DNA of 61,639 nt from Thermomicrobium sp. (GTDB lineage: Bacteria > Chloroflexota > Chloroflexia > Thermomicrobiales > Thermomicrobiaceae), in contig JANXBE010000004.1 of NCBI GenBank assembly GCA_025060175.1, forward strand, positions 1 through 61,639, read 5' to 3'. Position numbers and translations under genes: made by a program. Position 1 is the first letter of the stretch, and each line of letters begins with the position of its first letter. Under the pieces are notes generated by a model. It did no database searches and was not told the DNA's origin. It worked only from the letters and a program-made list of their open reading frames with translations. Positions 27,092 through 35,415 of this stretch are shown here, piece after piece.

Positions 27092-27487
27092 ATGAACGAC
27101 TCGCGGGAGCGAGAATGGTTGGATGCCATGCGTCGTCGACTGGAGGAACGTCGGGTTGAACTGGAACGCCTCCGGCAACAGACCCTGCGACTGCTGTCCG
27201 CGGAAGGTGCCAGTCAGGCCGATGAAGGAACCGTCGCCTCGCACCCGGCGGATGCTGCCACTGACGTCACGATGGCGGAAATCGAGCAGAGCGTGCTCCG
27301 AACGATCGAGGAAGAACTGCATGAAGTAGACGCGGCACTCGAACGTCTGGCGAATGGCACCTACGGCTACTGCAGCGATTGTGGGAGGCCGATCGAACGG
27401 GCACGCCTGGAGGTCATGCCCTGGGCAGCCCGCTGTCTCAGCGACCAAGAGCGATTCGAACGCGAACTCGAGAGGCGCAGACGCTGA
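27092..27487 (+). CDS. DksA/TraR-like protein with three-cysteine zinc finger
   Basis: 131 residues. A coiled-coil N-terminal half (about 9-90), with RRRLEERRVELERLRQQTLRLL and IEQSVLRTIEEELHEVDAALERL, ends in the finger: CSDCG (C94, C97) and C115. The fourth position is Asp118 (RCLSDQ), where DksA has cysteine. DksA-like proteins bind the RNAP secondary channel; the acidic tip residues and the reduced finger suggest a zinc-independent or altered paralog. It lies 18 bases after the glycosyltransferase. Confidence 0.8.
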   Translation: MNDSREREWLDAMRRRLEERRVELERLRQQTLRLLSAEGASQADEGTVASHPADAATDVTMAEIEQSVLRTIEEELHEVDAALERLANGTYGYCSDCGRPIERARLEVMPWAARCLSDQERFERELERRRR

Positions 27488-27500
27488 AGCCGCGGCACCA

Positions 27501-27656
27501 TCATTGCAAGAAGATAGCCGGGTCCGGAGGCCGTGCCTCGACACGCGTCAGTCGGAAGGGTCGCTTGAGGGCGAACGCGACCGTCAGACCGCTCGCTGTA
27601 CCGAGCACAAAGCCGAACAACAGCATCACCCACTGTCGTCCTGGCAGACCGGCCAT
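27501..27656 (-). CDS. 51-residue single-span membrane protein
   Basis: A good GAGGAGGAGCG ribosome site precedes ATG 27656. The product MAGLPGRQWVMLLFGFVLGT continues with a hydrophobic segment (residues about 9-29), then a basic patch (KRPFRLTRVEAR) and a PPDPAIFLQ end: one TM helix with cytosolic tail. It starts 19 bases after rsfS on the same strand and is too short for usual ORF thresholds. No family recognised. Confidence 0.6.
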   Translation of the reverse strand: MAGLPGRQWVMLLFGFVLGTASGLTVAFALKRPFRLTRVEARPPDPAIFLQ

Positions 27657-27675
27657 CGCTCCTCCTCGCGTCGCA

Positions 27676-28053
27676 TCATTGGATCATCAAGACGCGGTGT
27701 GCCGTCACCCAATGGTCCTCGAGGCGATAGTACGCGCGTTGCTCCGGGGTGAACAAGTGAATGACAACTGTTCCGTAGTCCAGAATTACCCAACCGGACT
27801 CTGGCTCGCCTTCGATGGCCCGGCGTACGGCGCCCAGTTCGTCCAGCGCCTCGCTGAGATGCGTCGCCAGTGCTCGCAGTTGGCGTGTGCTCTCTGCGGT
27901 GCAGAGGACGAAGAGGTCGAAGAACGGTGTCAGCGCGGTCAAATCGAGAACCTGGATGTCGGTCGCGAGTGCGTCGGCTGCAGTCTCCGCCGCGACTCGT
28001 GCAATTTCCTGTGGAGTCGCACGAATTCCGTCGTGCACGCGTGTCATCGTCAC
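27676..28053 (-). CDS. rsfS: Ribosomal silencing factor RsfS
   Basis: 125 residues. IQVLDLTALTPFFDLFVLCTAESTRQLRALATHLSEALDELGAVRRAIEGEPESGWVILDYGTVVIHLFTPEQRAYYRLEDHW contains the conserved D-L-(T/S)..D-F-F-(V/L)..C-T pattern, EG....W.L.D...V.VH.F and the terminal YYRLE.LW-like segment. It binds L14 and blocks subunit joining in starvation. Downstream small membrane protein (27501-27656) may be cotranscribed. Confidence 0.93.
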   Translation of the reverse strand: MTMTRVHDGIRATPQEIARVAAETAADALATDIQVLDLTALTPFFDLFVLCTAESTRQLRALATHLSEALDELGAVRRAIEGEPESGWVILDYGTVVIHLFTPEQRAYYRLEDHWVTAHRVLMIQ

Positions 28054-28087
28054 CTCACTCGATTCGCAGTCGGGTCAAGCCCGCCGG

Positions 28088-28159
28088 TGGGCCTGGTAGG
28101 ATTCGAACCTACGACCCTGAGGTTATGAGCCTCCTGCTCTGCCGCTGAGCTACAGGCCC
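28088..28159 (-). tRNA. tRNA-Met (CAT anticodon)
   Basis: On the minus strand, a 7-bp acceptor GGGCCTG/CAGGCCC, D arm with AGCTCAGCGGCAGAGC, anticodon loop CTCATAA (anticodon CAT, at 28125-28127) and T arm GTAGGTTCGAATCCTAC. The G1-C72 pair argues against the initiator tRNA. No encoded CCA. A CAT anticodon can also be tRNA-Ile2 (lysidine); elongator Met is more likely. Lies 35 bases upstream of rsfS on the same strand. Confidence 0.88.
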
Positions 28160-28244
28160 CCGTCGCGCTTCAATTCTAGCGTCCCAGACCGAAGCAGACT
28201 AGTGTGGTCGTAGTACCATTGCCCGGCGATTGAAGGGGCGACGC

Positions 28245-29729
28245 GTGGAAGAGCGATCGGTCACTGATGAGGGACGGCCACCAAAGCGTCGACGTCGTTT
28301 GGTCATTCCTGCCCTCTCGCTCGTCTTGCTCGTTGGCCCCTCGGGGGCCGGCAAATCGACCTTTGCACGAGCCCACTTTCGACCGACCGAAATTCTGTCC
28401 TCCGACGCTTTTCGAGCCATGATCGCTGATGACGAAGCCGATCAAACTGCTACACGAGAAGCGTTCGAGCTGCTGCATCGCGTCGCGGAGGCGCGCCTCC
28501 GCCGGGCGCGGCTCACTGTCATCGACGCGACCAATACGCGCCGAGAGGCGAGGGAGCCGTTGATCGAACTAGCCAGACGCTACCATGTCCCCTGCGTTGC
28601 CATCATCTTCGATTACCCCCTGGAGGTGTACCTGCAACAGAACGCGTCCCGTCCGGGCCGACGAGTCGAACGATCGGTGATCGAGCGGCAGTACGCACAG
28701 TTGGAAGCGCATCGGGGCGCGTTACTCGAAGAACCGTTCCAACGGCGGTACTGGTTGCGTTCACCGACGGAGGCGGCGCAGGCCGTTGTCATCCGTCGTC
28801 CCCTGCTCTGCGACCGACGATCGTGGCACGGTCCATTCGACATCATCGGTGACGTGCACGGCTGCTTCGACGAACTGGTGGAGTTGTTAGGGCGACTGGG
28901 GTATGCGATCACCGAGCGTCGGTCGACCCGAGGAGAGACGTCCTTCGCGTTACATCACCCAGCCGGTCGCCGCGTGATCTTCGTGGGTGATCTCGTCGAT
29001 CGTGGTCCGAAGGTCGTTCCTGTCCTGAAGCTCGTGCTTCCTGCTGCTGCACGGGGGCGTGTCGCTGCTGTGCTCGGGAATCACGACCGGAAACTCCTGC
29101 GATATCTCGAGGGACACCCAGTCCGCGTGGCGCATGGCTTTGAGATGACCGTCGCCCAACTCGAGGCGGAGCCAGCGGACTTCAAACAACGGGTCCTCCG
29201 GTTTCTACGGCGCCTGCCCCATCATCTCGTGCTCGATGAAGGACGTCTCGTGGTTGCCCACGCGGGCCTTCCTGAGGAGTACCACGGCCGTGACTCTCCC
29301 GTCGTGCGGCGCATCGCTCTCTTCGGCGTAACCTCCGGTGAGGTCGACGAACATGGGTTACCGATCCGAGTGAATTGGGCCTTGCACTACCGAGGTCGCG
29401 CTCTCGTCGTCTATGGTCACACGCCTGTCACTGAGCCAGTGTGGATCAACCGGACGCTCAACCTGGACACTGGATGCGTTTTCGGTCATCGATTGAGTGC
29501 CCTTCGCTACCCGGAACTCGAGATCGTCTCGGTCGCAGCGCGTCAGGCGTATGCAGTACCGTCGCGTCGACTTCTCACCCCTGAGGACTTGTCGATGCCT
29601 CTCTTGCTTCCGGCCGACGAGTCTCTGCATCGCGTCGATGCGCCGACGGCTGCCAGTGAGCTGGTGGTCGGCCAACACGGCCTCATCGGCGGGAAAGGGG
29701 CTGATGCGCCCACTGCCTCTGGTGTCTGA
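28245..29729 (+). CDS. Polynucleotide kinase-phosphatase (Pnkp-like) without ligase domain
   Basis: 494 residues from GTG 28245 (GAAGGGG seven bases upstream; TTG 28230 is possible). Kinase domain: P-loop GPSGAGKST (about 31-39), ILSSDAFR, VIDATNTRREARE. Phosphatase domain: DIIGDVHGC (about 201), GDLVDRGPK, GNHDRK, AHAGLPEE and GHTPV, the calcineurin-like metallophosphatase set. Same order as in Clostridium thermocellum Pnkp, which repairs broken RNA with Hen1, but the protein ends where the ligase (adenylyltransferase) domain should begin. No Hen1 partner is in the window. Confidence 0.85.
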   Translation: MEERSVTDEGRPPKRRRRLVIPALSLVLLVGPSGAGKSTFARAHFRPTEILSSDAFRAMIADDEADQTATREAFELLHRVAEARLRRARLTVIDATNTRREAREPLIELARRYHVPCVAIIFDYPLEVYLQQNASRPGRRVERSVIERQYAQLEAHRGALLEEPFQRRYWLRSPTEAAQAVVIRRPLLCDRRSWHGPFDIIGDVHGCFDELVELLGRLGYAITERRSTRGETSFALHHPAGRRVIFVGDLVDRGPKVVPVLKLVLPAAARGRVAAVLGNHDRKLLRYLEGHPVRVAHGFEMTVAQLEAEPADFKQRVLRFLRRLPHHLVLDEGRLVVAHAGLPEEYHGRDSPVVRRIALFGVTSGEVDEHGLPIRVNWALHYRGRALVVYGHTPVTEPVWINRTLNLDTGCVFGHRLSALRYPELEIVSVAARQAYAVPSRRLLTPEDLSMPLLLPADESLHRVDAPTAASELVVGQHGLIGGKGADAPTASGV

Positions 29730-29909
29730 AAACGACCACGCCAAGAGGTGCCGCGACGGGCGCCGCGCGATGCAACGGGACTCGCCAGATGCGCGCCGGA
29801 CAGTGCGCTGTTCCCGGCTGGACGGGACGATGAAGCTGGCGTCGAGTCGGTACAAGGCCGTAACCAGTCGCTCGTCGGCAGCTCGGCGGTGCAGCGCCGG
29901 TGTCAGGCC

Positions 29910-29938
29910 TTGACAGCCACATTCCGGCTCGCTATACT
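29910..29938 (+). promoter_or_regulatory. Consensus promoter for tRNA-Gly
   Basis: TTGACA (29910-29915), 17-base spacer, TATACT (29933-29938): a nearly perfect housekeeping sigma promoter. It ends 39 bases before the tRNA; the leader contains a short hairpin GGCGGT-GCGAG-ACCGCC (29951-29967). Confidence 0.85.
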
Positions 29939-29977
29939 GCTTGGTGCAAGGGCGGTGCGAGACCGCCGACGATCAGT

Positions 29978-30050
29978 GCGGAAGTGGCTCAGCTGGTAGA
30001 GCACCTCCTTGCCAAGGAGGAGGTCGCGGGTTCGAATCCCGTCTTCCGCT
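29978..30050 (+). tRNA. tRNA-Gly (GCC)
   Basis: Acceptor GCGGAAG/CTTCCGC, D loop AGCTGGTAGAGC, anticodon stem CCTCC/GGAGG around loop TTGCCAA (anticodon GCC), T arm CGGGTTCGAATCCCG, discriminator T. 73 bases, no encoded CCA. Consensus promoter upstream and a classic terminator 5 bases downstream, so it is an independent monocistronic unit. Confidence 0.96.
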
Positions 30051-30055
30051 CCTAG

Positions 30056-30081
30056 GCCCCGGAACTGCCGGGGCTTTCTCT
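30056..30081 (+). terminator. Rho-independent terminator of tRNA-Gly
   Basis: GCCCCGG (30056-30062), loop AACTG, CCGGGGC (30068-30074), then TTTCTCT. Unlike most hairpins in this window it has a U-rich tail. Confidence 0.85.
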
Positions 30082-30485
30082 GTGCTCGGAGTCGAATAGC
30101 TCGCGCCTCGCTGGTTTCGCCTCCAAGCGATGGAGGGGAACGCGGCGCCCGGTACCGGGTCACGCGTGGACGCGACAGTCGGGAGGCATCTCCTGGGGCG
30201 GTGCAGGAGGATTCGCGGTGATCGGAGCCATGTACGGTCATCGAGGGGCTGCTGTCTCCGAGCGAGCGCAGACATCGTGGCACCCCTCGCCAGAGGGGCT
30301 GCTTTCGCTGGACCGACCGGCGGAGCAGGACTGCGCATTCCTGCGTGCCCTTCCTGGCCCGGTGCTTCACGCCCTGAGTGGTCGGGCGCTCGAGTCCTGT
30401 CCAGTGGACGCCTGCAGCCCGCGACTCACCGTTACGCAAGAGACGGGAGGCAACGCATACTAGGAGGAGACGAGAGCTGATCGTC
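30082..30485. other. Spacer between tRNA-Gly and tRNA-Leu
   Basis: 404 bases with no gene that I can support. Small frames translate to Arg/Ser/Pro-rich noise, and a minus-strand frame here yields the well-known tRNA artefact sequence. CATACT at 30456-30461 could be the -10 of tRNA-Leu, but no good -35 is seen. Confidence 0.5.
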
Positions 30486-30568
30486 GCGGGGATGGCGGAA
30501 CGGCAGACGCAGCCGTCTTAAAAACGGCAGGGGACACCCCCGTGCGGGTTCGAGTCCCGCTCCCCGCA
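30486..30568 (+). tRNA. tRNA-Leu (TAA)
   Basis: Class II tRNA of 83 bases: acceptor GCGGGGA/TCCCCGC, anticodon arm GCCGT-CTTAAAA-ACGGC (anticodon TAA), variable arm AGGGGACACCCCC, T arm GCGGGTTCGAGTCCCGC, discriminator A. No encoded CCA. Confidence 0.95.
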
Positions 30569-30984
30569 CCCTCTGGTAAGGTCATCCGAGACCGTTCAGG
30601 TCTGCTTCGAGACGACCCATCGGTCTACGCCTCTTCCGCTTCGACACGCAGCGCGTGGCCGATGCTGTGCTGCCATGACACCGGGCTGCTCCGATGGATA
30701 CGGTCGATCGGGAAGCGCGACCGAGTCGACTTTTGATACGACCGGCACTGATCGCCTGGTAGGATGCCTGACTGCGGCGGTCGGCGAGCGGCTGGGCTGA
30801 GTGTCCTGCCGAAATTGACCGTCTCGCTCGTGGAGCACTGGTGCGGGTCAGTTTCGCGACGCTGCCGGAGGCGTCAATCCGCGACCTGCCTCACCGAAGG
30901 AGATCTGGGCACTGCTCGATGCACCCGACGAAGGAAGGAGATGGCGGTCCCATCGTGTGCGTCAGACACGGCAGTTTGCCGACG
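30569..30984. other. Intergenic region after tRNA-Leu
   Basis: 416 bases between tRNA-Leu and the end of the beta-propeller lipoprotein gene. No gene recognised; a weak GAGACC/GGTCT hairpin follows the tRNA near 30590-30605. The small frames here are antisense or noise. Confidence 0.45.
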
Positions 30985-32001
30985 TCAGGAACTCCAGGAG
31001 AGACCGGAGACGGCGTCGATATCAGGTGCCGAGAACAACTTCTGCGGCTGGCCGACGCGCGGGCTGCCATCGGGTCCGACTGTGAACGGGAGCGCGTACG
31101 CGACGAAGGAGTTCCCCTCAAGTTGCAGAAACGCGATGGAACGGCCGTCGGGCGACCAGGTAGGGCTCGCCACCATTCCAGAAGTAGTCAGTTGTACCGG
31201 TTGCCCCCCTCCGGAAGGAATCACGAACAGGTCATTCGCCTCCCCGTGTCGGCCGATGTAGGCGATCCAGGCGCCATCCGGTGACCACGCTGGTGCATAC
31301 TGTCCATCGTTTCCCTGCACGAGCGGCGTGAGCTCACCGCTGTTCACATCGAGAACCCAAATGTCGGTGCGCCGAGTGAGGCCGTCGTCCCGGGTCACCC
31401 GATGCACGAAGGCGATCCGTGCACCATCCGGCGAGACGGTTGGTTGGTCGACGTTATCTCCCAGACGCGTCGACGCTTCGATGCGACGTGGCGTTCCACC
31501 CCCAGAGGGGATACGCCAGAGGAAGTTCTTGAGCGTGTTGAGATCGGAAACATACACGATCGAGTTCCCATCGGGAAACCACGCTGGACTCAAGGCCCAG
31601 ACCGCGTTCTGAACGTACTGATACGAACCGGGCTGTACTGTCGGTCGGTTACGGGTCAACTGCTGCAGGTTTTGCCCATCCTGCCGCACGATGTAGAGAT
31701 CGGAGAACGCATCCCCCATGCGGACGAACGCGATCCGCGTGCCGTCCGGTGACCACCGGGGCCATGCGGCATCGCCAAGGTCCAGGAACCGACGCGTCTT
31801 TCCGCCCTCCCACAGGTAGATGTCGCCATGCTGGACAAAAAGGATCCTGCCTGGTATTGCCGCAGCGAGCGCTCTGCGGTCCGGCGGGTCATCGGCCGGG
31901 GATGCACAGCTGAGAAACGTGAGAAGCGGGACGAGTATTACGAGGAACACTGATAGCCGAGTTCGTGCAGTGCACGCTTGGCTTCGCTCAACTCGTCCCA
32001 T
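30985..32001 (-). CDS. TolB-like beta-propeller lipoprotein
   Basis: 338 residues from ATG 32001, which overlaps the murE 3' end by 64 bases (an internal GTG would leave a signal peptide without positive charges). Signal peptide with basic start, hydrophobic core VFLVILVPLLTF and lipobox LSC (C32). Then six repeated WSPDG motifs (for example RWSPDGTRIAFVR, AWSPDGAWIAYIG, TWSPDGRSIAFLQ), the PD40/WD40-like blades of TolB-type propellers. Presumably an extracytoplasmic, lipid-anchored scaffold or binding protein. Last gene of the envelope operon. Confidence 0.82.
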   Translation of the reverse strand: MGRVERSQACTARTRLSVFLVILVPLLTFLSCASPADDPPDRRALAAAIPGRILFVQHGDIYLWEGGKTRRFLDLGDAAWPRWSPDGTRIAFVRMGDAFSDLYIVRQDGQNLQQLTRNRPTVQPGSYQYVQNAVWALSPAWFPDGNSIVYVSDLNTLKNFLWRIPSGGGTPRRIEASTRLGDNVDQPTVSPDGARIAFVHRVTRDDGLTRRTDIWVLDVNSGELTPLVQGNDGQYAPAWSPDGAWIAYIGRHGEANDLFVIPSGGGQPVQLTTSGMVASPTWSPDGRSIAFLQLEGNSFVAYALPFTVGPDGSPRVGQPQKLFSAPDIDAVSGLSWSS

Positions 32002-33461
32002 GGTCGGCGCTCGTCGCCGTAGATGATGCACCGTTCGTGTCCCTTTCCCAAGAGTAGGACGATATCACCAGGGCGGGCGCGTCGGAATGCCTCGCGGATC
32101 GCCGCACCCCGGTCTTCGACGCGGACGTAACGCTCACCCTCGAGGGCACCAGCCGAACGCATGCCTTCGGCGATCTCGTCGATGATGAGCCAGGGGTCCT
32201 CGAAGCGAGGATCCTCGGATGTCAGCACCGCGAAGTCTGCCCAACGAGCTGCAATGGCACCCTGCAAGCGACGCTTGATTCGATCGCGTTGGCCGGCGCT
32301 TCCGAAAACGACGATAACACGTCCGTGGGCCAGTTCGCGGGCGAGCGGGAGCACCCGTTGAAATGACTCAGGGGTATGGGCGTAGTCGATCACCACGGTG
32401 AACGGTTGCCCACAGTCGACTGCTGAGAAGCGACCAGGAATCGATGGCAGCTGACCGAGTCCGTCCGCTATCACGTCCATCGGCACTCCGAGCAGGAGTC
32501 CAACCCCTGCAGCAGCGAGCGCATTGTCGACGTTCCACGGTCCGATCAGCTGCAAGTTGACTTGTGCCACTCGATCCGCGAAGCGCAGACGGAAGACCGT
32601 GCCTCTCGTCGACAGCTGCAGTCCTTCGGCCGAGAGGGAAGCATGACCGCGCGCAGAGTACCAGAGGATCGGTACGTCTCCTGCGAACCGTGCTAACCAG
32701 CGAGCTCCCTCGTCATCCGCATTCAGCACGATTCCCCGGGGATACGGTCGCTCGACACGGTCACGCACGAACTCGAGGAGTTTCCCTTTCGCGCTCCAGT
32801 AGTTCTCGATCGTGCCGTGAAAGTCCAAGTGCTCTTGTGTCACGTTGGTCACGACGGCGATATCGAACGGACAGTGGTCGAGGCGGTGGAGTACGAGGCC
32901 GTGGCTGGTCGCCTCGAGGATTCCCCACTGGACGTCGTTCTCGCGCATCTGCGCGAGAAGGTGCTGGATGTCTAGCGACTCCGGTGTCGTCTGGCGAAGA
33001 TCGTGCTGCGTGAACTGTTCGCCGATGCGGATGGCGATGGTCCCGACCAATCCGGTTCGGTAGCCCGCGGCGCGCAGGAGCGCATCGATGAGGAACGTCG
33101 TTGTCGTCTTCCCATCCGTCCCGGTCACCCCGATCAGTCCCAGACTCATCGCCGGGTATTCGTAGAAGCGTGCCGCCACAGCCGCAAGGGCGACTCGCGT
33201 GTCCGGTACCTGAGCGATAGCGGGAAAGTCGATGCCTTGCGGCCACTCTTCGACTAGCGCTGCGATCGCACCCCGGGCGCGAGCATCATGGAGATGCCGG
33301 TGACCGTCGGTGTGCTGACCGCGAAGAGCGACGAACAAGCTACCCGGAACTGCGCGCCGGGAGTCGTACACGACGGTGCGAATGTCGATCGCCGGATCGC
33401 CTTGTACTCGCACGGGTAGCCCGGTGAGAAGGGTGCCCAACGGTGGCATGGTTCCGCTCAT
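31938..33461 (-). CDS. murE: UDP-MurNAc-tripeptide synthetase (MurE)
   Basis: 507 residues. Mur ligase N-domain with YDSRRAVPGSLFVALRG, P-loop GVTGTDGKTTTT (111-122), TTPESLDIQHLLAQM, NVTQEHLDFHGT, NVDNALAAAG and IDYAHTPES. C-terminal KGHE near 473. The amino-acid specificity segment at 415-423 is SEDPRFEDP instead of the DNPR seen in diaminopimelate-adding enzymes, so the third residue may not be mDAP (ornithine is reported in Chloroflexota walls). Overlaps the FemX-like gene by 4 bases (ATGA), and no other mur genes are here. Confidence 0.93.
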   Translation of the reverse strand: MSGTMPPLGTLLTGLPVRVQGDPAIDIRTVVYDSRRAVPGSLFVALRGQHTDGHRHLHDARARGAIAALVEEWPQGIDFPAIAQVPDTRVALAAVAARFYEYPAMSLGLIGVTGTDGKTTTTFLIDALLRAAGYRTGLVGTIAIRIGEQFTQHDLRQTTPESLDIQHLLAQMRENDVQWGILEATSHGLVLHRLDHCPFDIAVVTNVTQEHLDFHGTIENYWSAKGKLLEFVRDRVERPYPRGIVLNADDEGARWLARFAGDVPILWYSARGHASLSAEGLQLSTRGTVFRLRFADRVAQVNLQLIGPWNVDNALAAAGVGLLLGVPMDVIADGLGQLPSIPGRFSAVDCGQPFTVVIDYAHTPESFQRVLPLARELAHGRVIVVFGSAGQRDRIKRRLQGAIAARWADFAVLTSEDPRFEDPWLIIDEIAEGMRSAGALEGERYVRVEDRGAAIREAFRRARPGDIVLLLGKGHERCIIYGDERRPWDELSEAKRALHELGYQCSS

Positions 33462-34483
33462 CCTCTCAGTGGCCGGAGGCGTCGCCAGAGTGCGACGAGG
33501 AACGGATGCCGGACGAGTTCACGGCCGCTCGGGAAAGTATACGGCTGACCCCCGAAGCCGATTTTGAAGCGATAGACGCCCCAAAGTCCAGTCCGGACAT
33601 TGAGCCCCTCGGCCTCCGCTTCGGGGGGAGGGTCGTCCGAATCCGGAATGCCCCACAGGTCGTACCATTCGCAGCCACGGTCACGAGCCCACTGGAGTGC
33701 TGCCCACTGAACCGCGTACGCGGGCATATGACGTTGGAACTCGGTCCGCGATGCGCCGTACAGGTACACAGCCTCCTGCCCGAACCGGATCACCACTGCG
33801 GCTGCCGCCAGGCTGTCTCCGAGTTCGGCGAACAACAAGACGGCATCGTCACCGAAGACGTGCAAGAGATCGCGAAAGTAGTGCAGGCGATGGATTCCAA
33901 AACCATCCCGCTGGGCGGTTTCGCGAAGCAACGAGTAGAAGGCTGGAATCTCCTCGATGGAGCCGTGGCGTGTCGTGATGCCGCGTCGGAATGCCAATCG
34001 CACGTTGTACCGCGTCTTGGGTTTCATCTGACTGAGAAGCTGCTGGTCGTCACCCAACCGAATGCGGAGCGTGCGGCGCGGTTGGATCACGGTGGGAGTC
34101 GGACGCCAACCTAGCGAAGACGGCAAAAGTTCGAGACCTCGCTCGTCCTCTGGTTCAGCGATCACCGCGATGGCGCGTTCTTGCTGCGCGAGCTGATCGA
34201 TGGCCGATCGAAACCCTCTGGCGAGGTCGGTCGAAGGGACATCCGCTACCGGACCGCGCGGAATATACATGACGGACACGCCGTAGGACCGCCGGAGCAA
34301 GACTTGCGCAACAGCGACCCCTGCTCCGTTCTGCAGCGCGAGGCGGATCGCATGCCAGCCGTGTCGAGCCTTGAACGAGCCCCACCGCCAGCTCTGTAAC
34401 AGGCGGCCACCACAGCGCACGACGAGCGCATCCCATGCCTCAGGATCATCGACATAGCGCACGTGTACGAGGGATCTCACCAT
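33458..34483 (-). CDS. FemX/FmhB-like peptidoglycan bridge aminoacyltransferase
   Basis: 341 residues. The Fem family fold is suggested by LLQSWRWGSFKARHGWHAIRLA, MYIPRGPVAD, QPRRTLRIRL, MKPKTRYNVRLAFRRGI, FGDDAVLLFAEL and YDLWGIPD; the KxRYN(V/I)R motif and the final WGVYRFKIGFGG are typical. Fem enzymes add amino acids from aminoacyl-tRNA to the murein stem peptide. It is translated in overlap with both the HEAT protein (7 bases) and murE (4 bases), consistent with a joint role in cell-wall peptide synthesis. Confidence 0.85.
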   Translation of the reverse strand: MVRSLVHVRYVDDPEAWDALVVRCGGRLLQSWRWGSFKARHGWHAIRLALQNGAGVAVAQVLLRRSYGVSVMYIPRGPVADVPSTDLARGFRSAIDQLAQQERAIAVIAEPEDERGLELLPSSLGWRPTPTVIQPRRTLRIRLGDDQQLLSQMKPKTRYNVRLAFRRGITTRHGSIEEIPAFYSLLRETAQRDGFGIHRLHYFRDLLHVFGDDAVLLFAELGDSLAAAAVVIRFGQEAVYLYGASRTEFQRHMPAYAVQWAALQWARDRGCEWYDLWGIPDSDDPPPEAEAEGLNVRTGLWGVYRFKIGFGGQPYTFPSGRELVRHPFLVALWRRLRPLRG

Positions 34484-35415
34484 GGAGTTGGCCGGAGCGG
34501 ATCCGCAGCGAACGTCGCCTCGGCGAGTGCCTCGAGTGCGGCCTCCTGCACGACAGGGTCACTGGAGCGCGCTAACCGCCGGAGGACATTGGTGGCGACG
34601 GTTCCCCCGATTCGACCTAGTGCCGCGATCGCAGCGGCTTGTACGTCGCGGTCCGGATCAGCGGTGAGCGTGATGAGGTCGTCGAGCGCTTCCTCCGCAC
34701 CGAGATGGCCACAGGCCGTGGCAGCCTCGTAGCGCCGTTCCGGATCCTCGCTGCGCAGTTCGTCGAGCAGGAGGGGAATCCACCGTCGGTCGAGTGACCG
34801 TCCCATCGCGTAGAGAGCACTGACACGGAGCGCGGGATCGCCTGACCAGTACGCGTCCTCGATCGCGGTCGTCACGGCGTGATCCGAATACACCGCGGCG
34901 GATTCGAGTGCCCGTCGGCGGACATCGACCGGTTCCCGCGGATCGAGGAGGGCGAACAGGGCAGCCCGGAGGAGATCGCTCTCTTCCTGACGCAGTCGAC
35001 CGAGCACGTCCAATTCGGCGAAGCGCCCGAGGGCCTGCGCCAGCGCCGCGCGGACCGACGGAACGCGCTCCGTACGCAGCCGAGCGAGGAACCTCCGCAG
35101 GACGACCGAGTCTTCCTCCTCCCACAGCCCTTGAATCGCTCGCTCACGCACCTGCTCATCCGGGTCGTCGAGCGCAACGAGCAAAACGCGACGGAAGTTC
35201 AGTGCGATGTTGAGCTCGCTGAGTTCGACCATGTCGTTGACGATCCGGCGTCGCCCTGCGACTGGTAACGTCAGCCAGAGGTCGCGGAACTGCTGGATGG
35301 CAGCACGGGGCAGGTCGGACAGCTCTGCGATCGTTGAGGCTCGAGCGCCGTCGCGAAGCTGTGCGAAAAGCCGAGGGAGATCGAGTGTTCGCTCCATGAG
35401 TCCTCGCGTACTCAT
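34477..35415 (-). CDS. HEAT-repeat protein
   Basis: 312 residues. Repeated 30-residue alpha-helical units: LVALDDPDEQVRERAIQGLWEEED, LRTERVPSVRAALAQALGRFAEL, LDPREPVDVRRRALESAAV, WSGDPALRVSALYAMGRSL, LRSEDPERRYEAATACGHLG, and ADPDRDVQAAAIAALGRIGG, with the D-x-x-V-R pattern of HEAT repeats. No enzymatic motif. It overlaps the gene before it by ATGA and lies in the envelope operon, so it may be a scaffold. Confidence 0.85.
   Translation of the reverse strand: MSTRGLMERTLDLPRLFAQLRDGARASTIAELSDLPRAAIQQFRDLWLTLPVAGRRRIVNDMVELSELNIALNFRRVLLVALDDPDEQVRERAIQGLWEEEDSVVLRRFLARLRTERVPSVRAALAQALGRFAELDVLGRLRQEESDLLRAALFALLDPREPVDVRRRALESAAVYSDHAVTTAIEDAYWSGDPALRVSALYAMGRSLDRRWIPLLLDELRSEDPERRYEAATACGHLGAEEALDDLITLTADPDRDVQAAAIAALGRIGGTVATNVLRRLARSSDPVVQEAALEALAEATFAADPLRPTPW

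Noticed and set aside
27379-28148. Plus-strand ORFs ending in GFEPTTLRL and RIRTYDPEVM
   Set aside because: They read through the antisense of tRNA-Met and rsfS; same tRNA artefact type, no domain.
29903-30439. Minus-strand ORF of 178 residues with GAEDGIRTRDLLLGKE
   Set aside because: This string is the known artefact from translating the opposite strand of a tRNA gene; here it covers tRNA-Gly.
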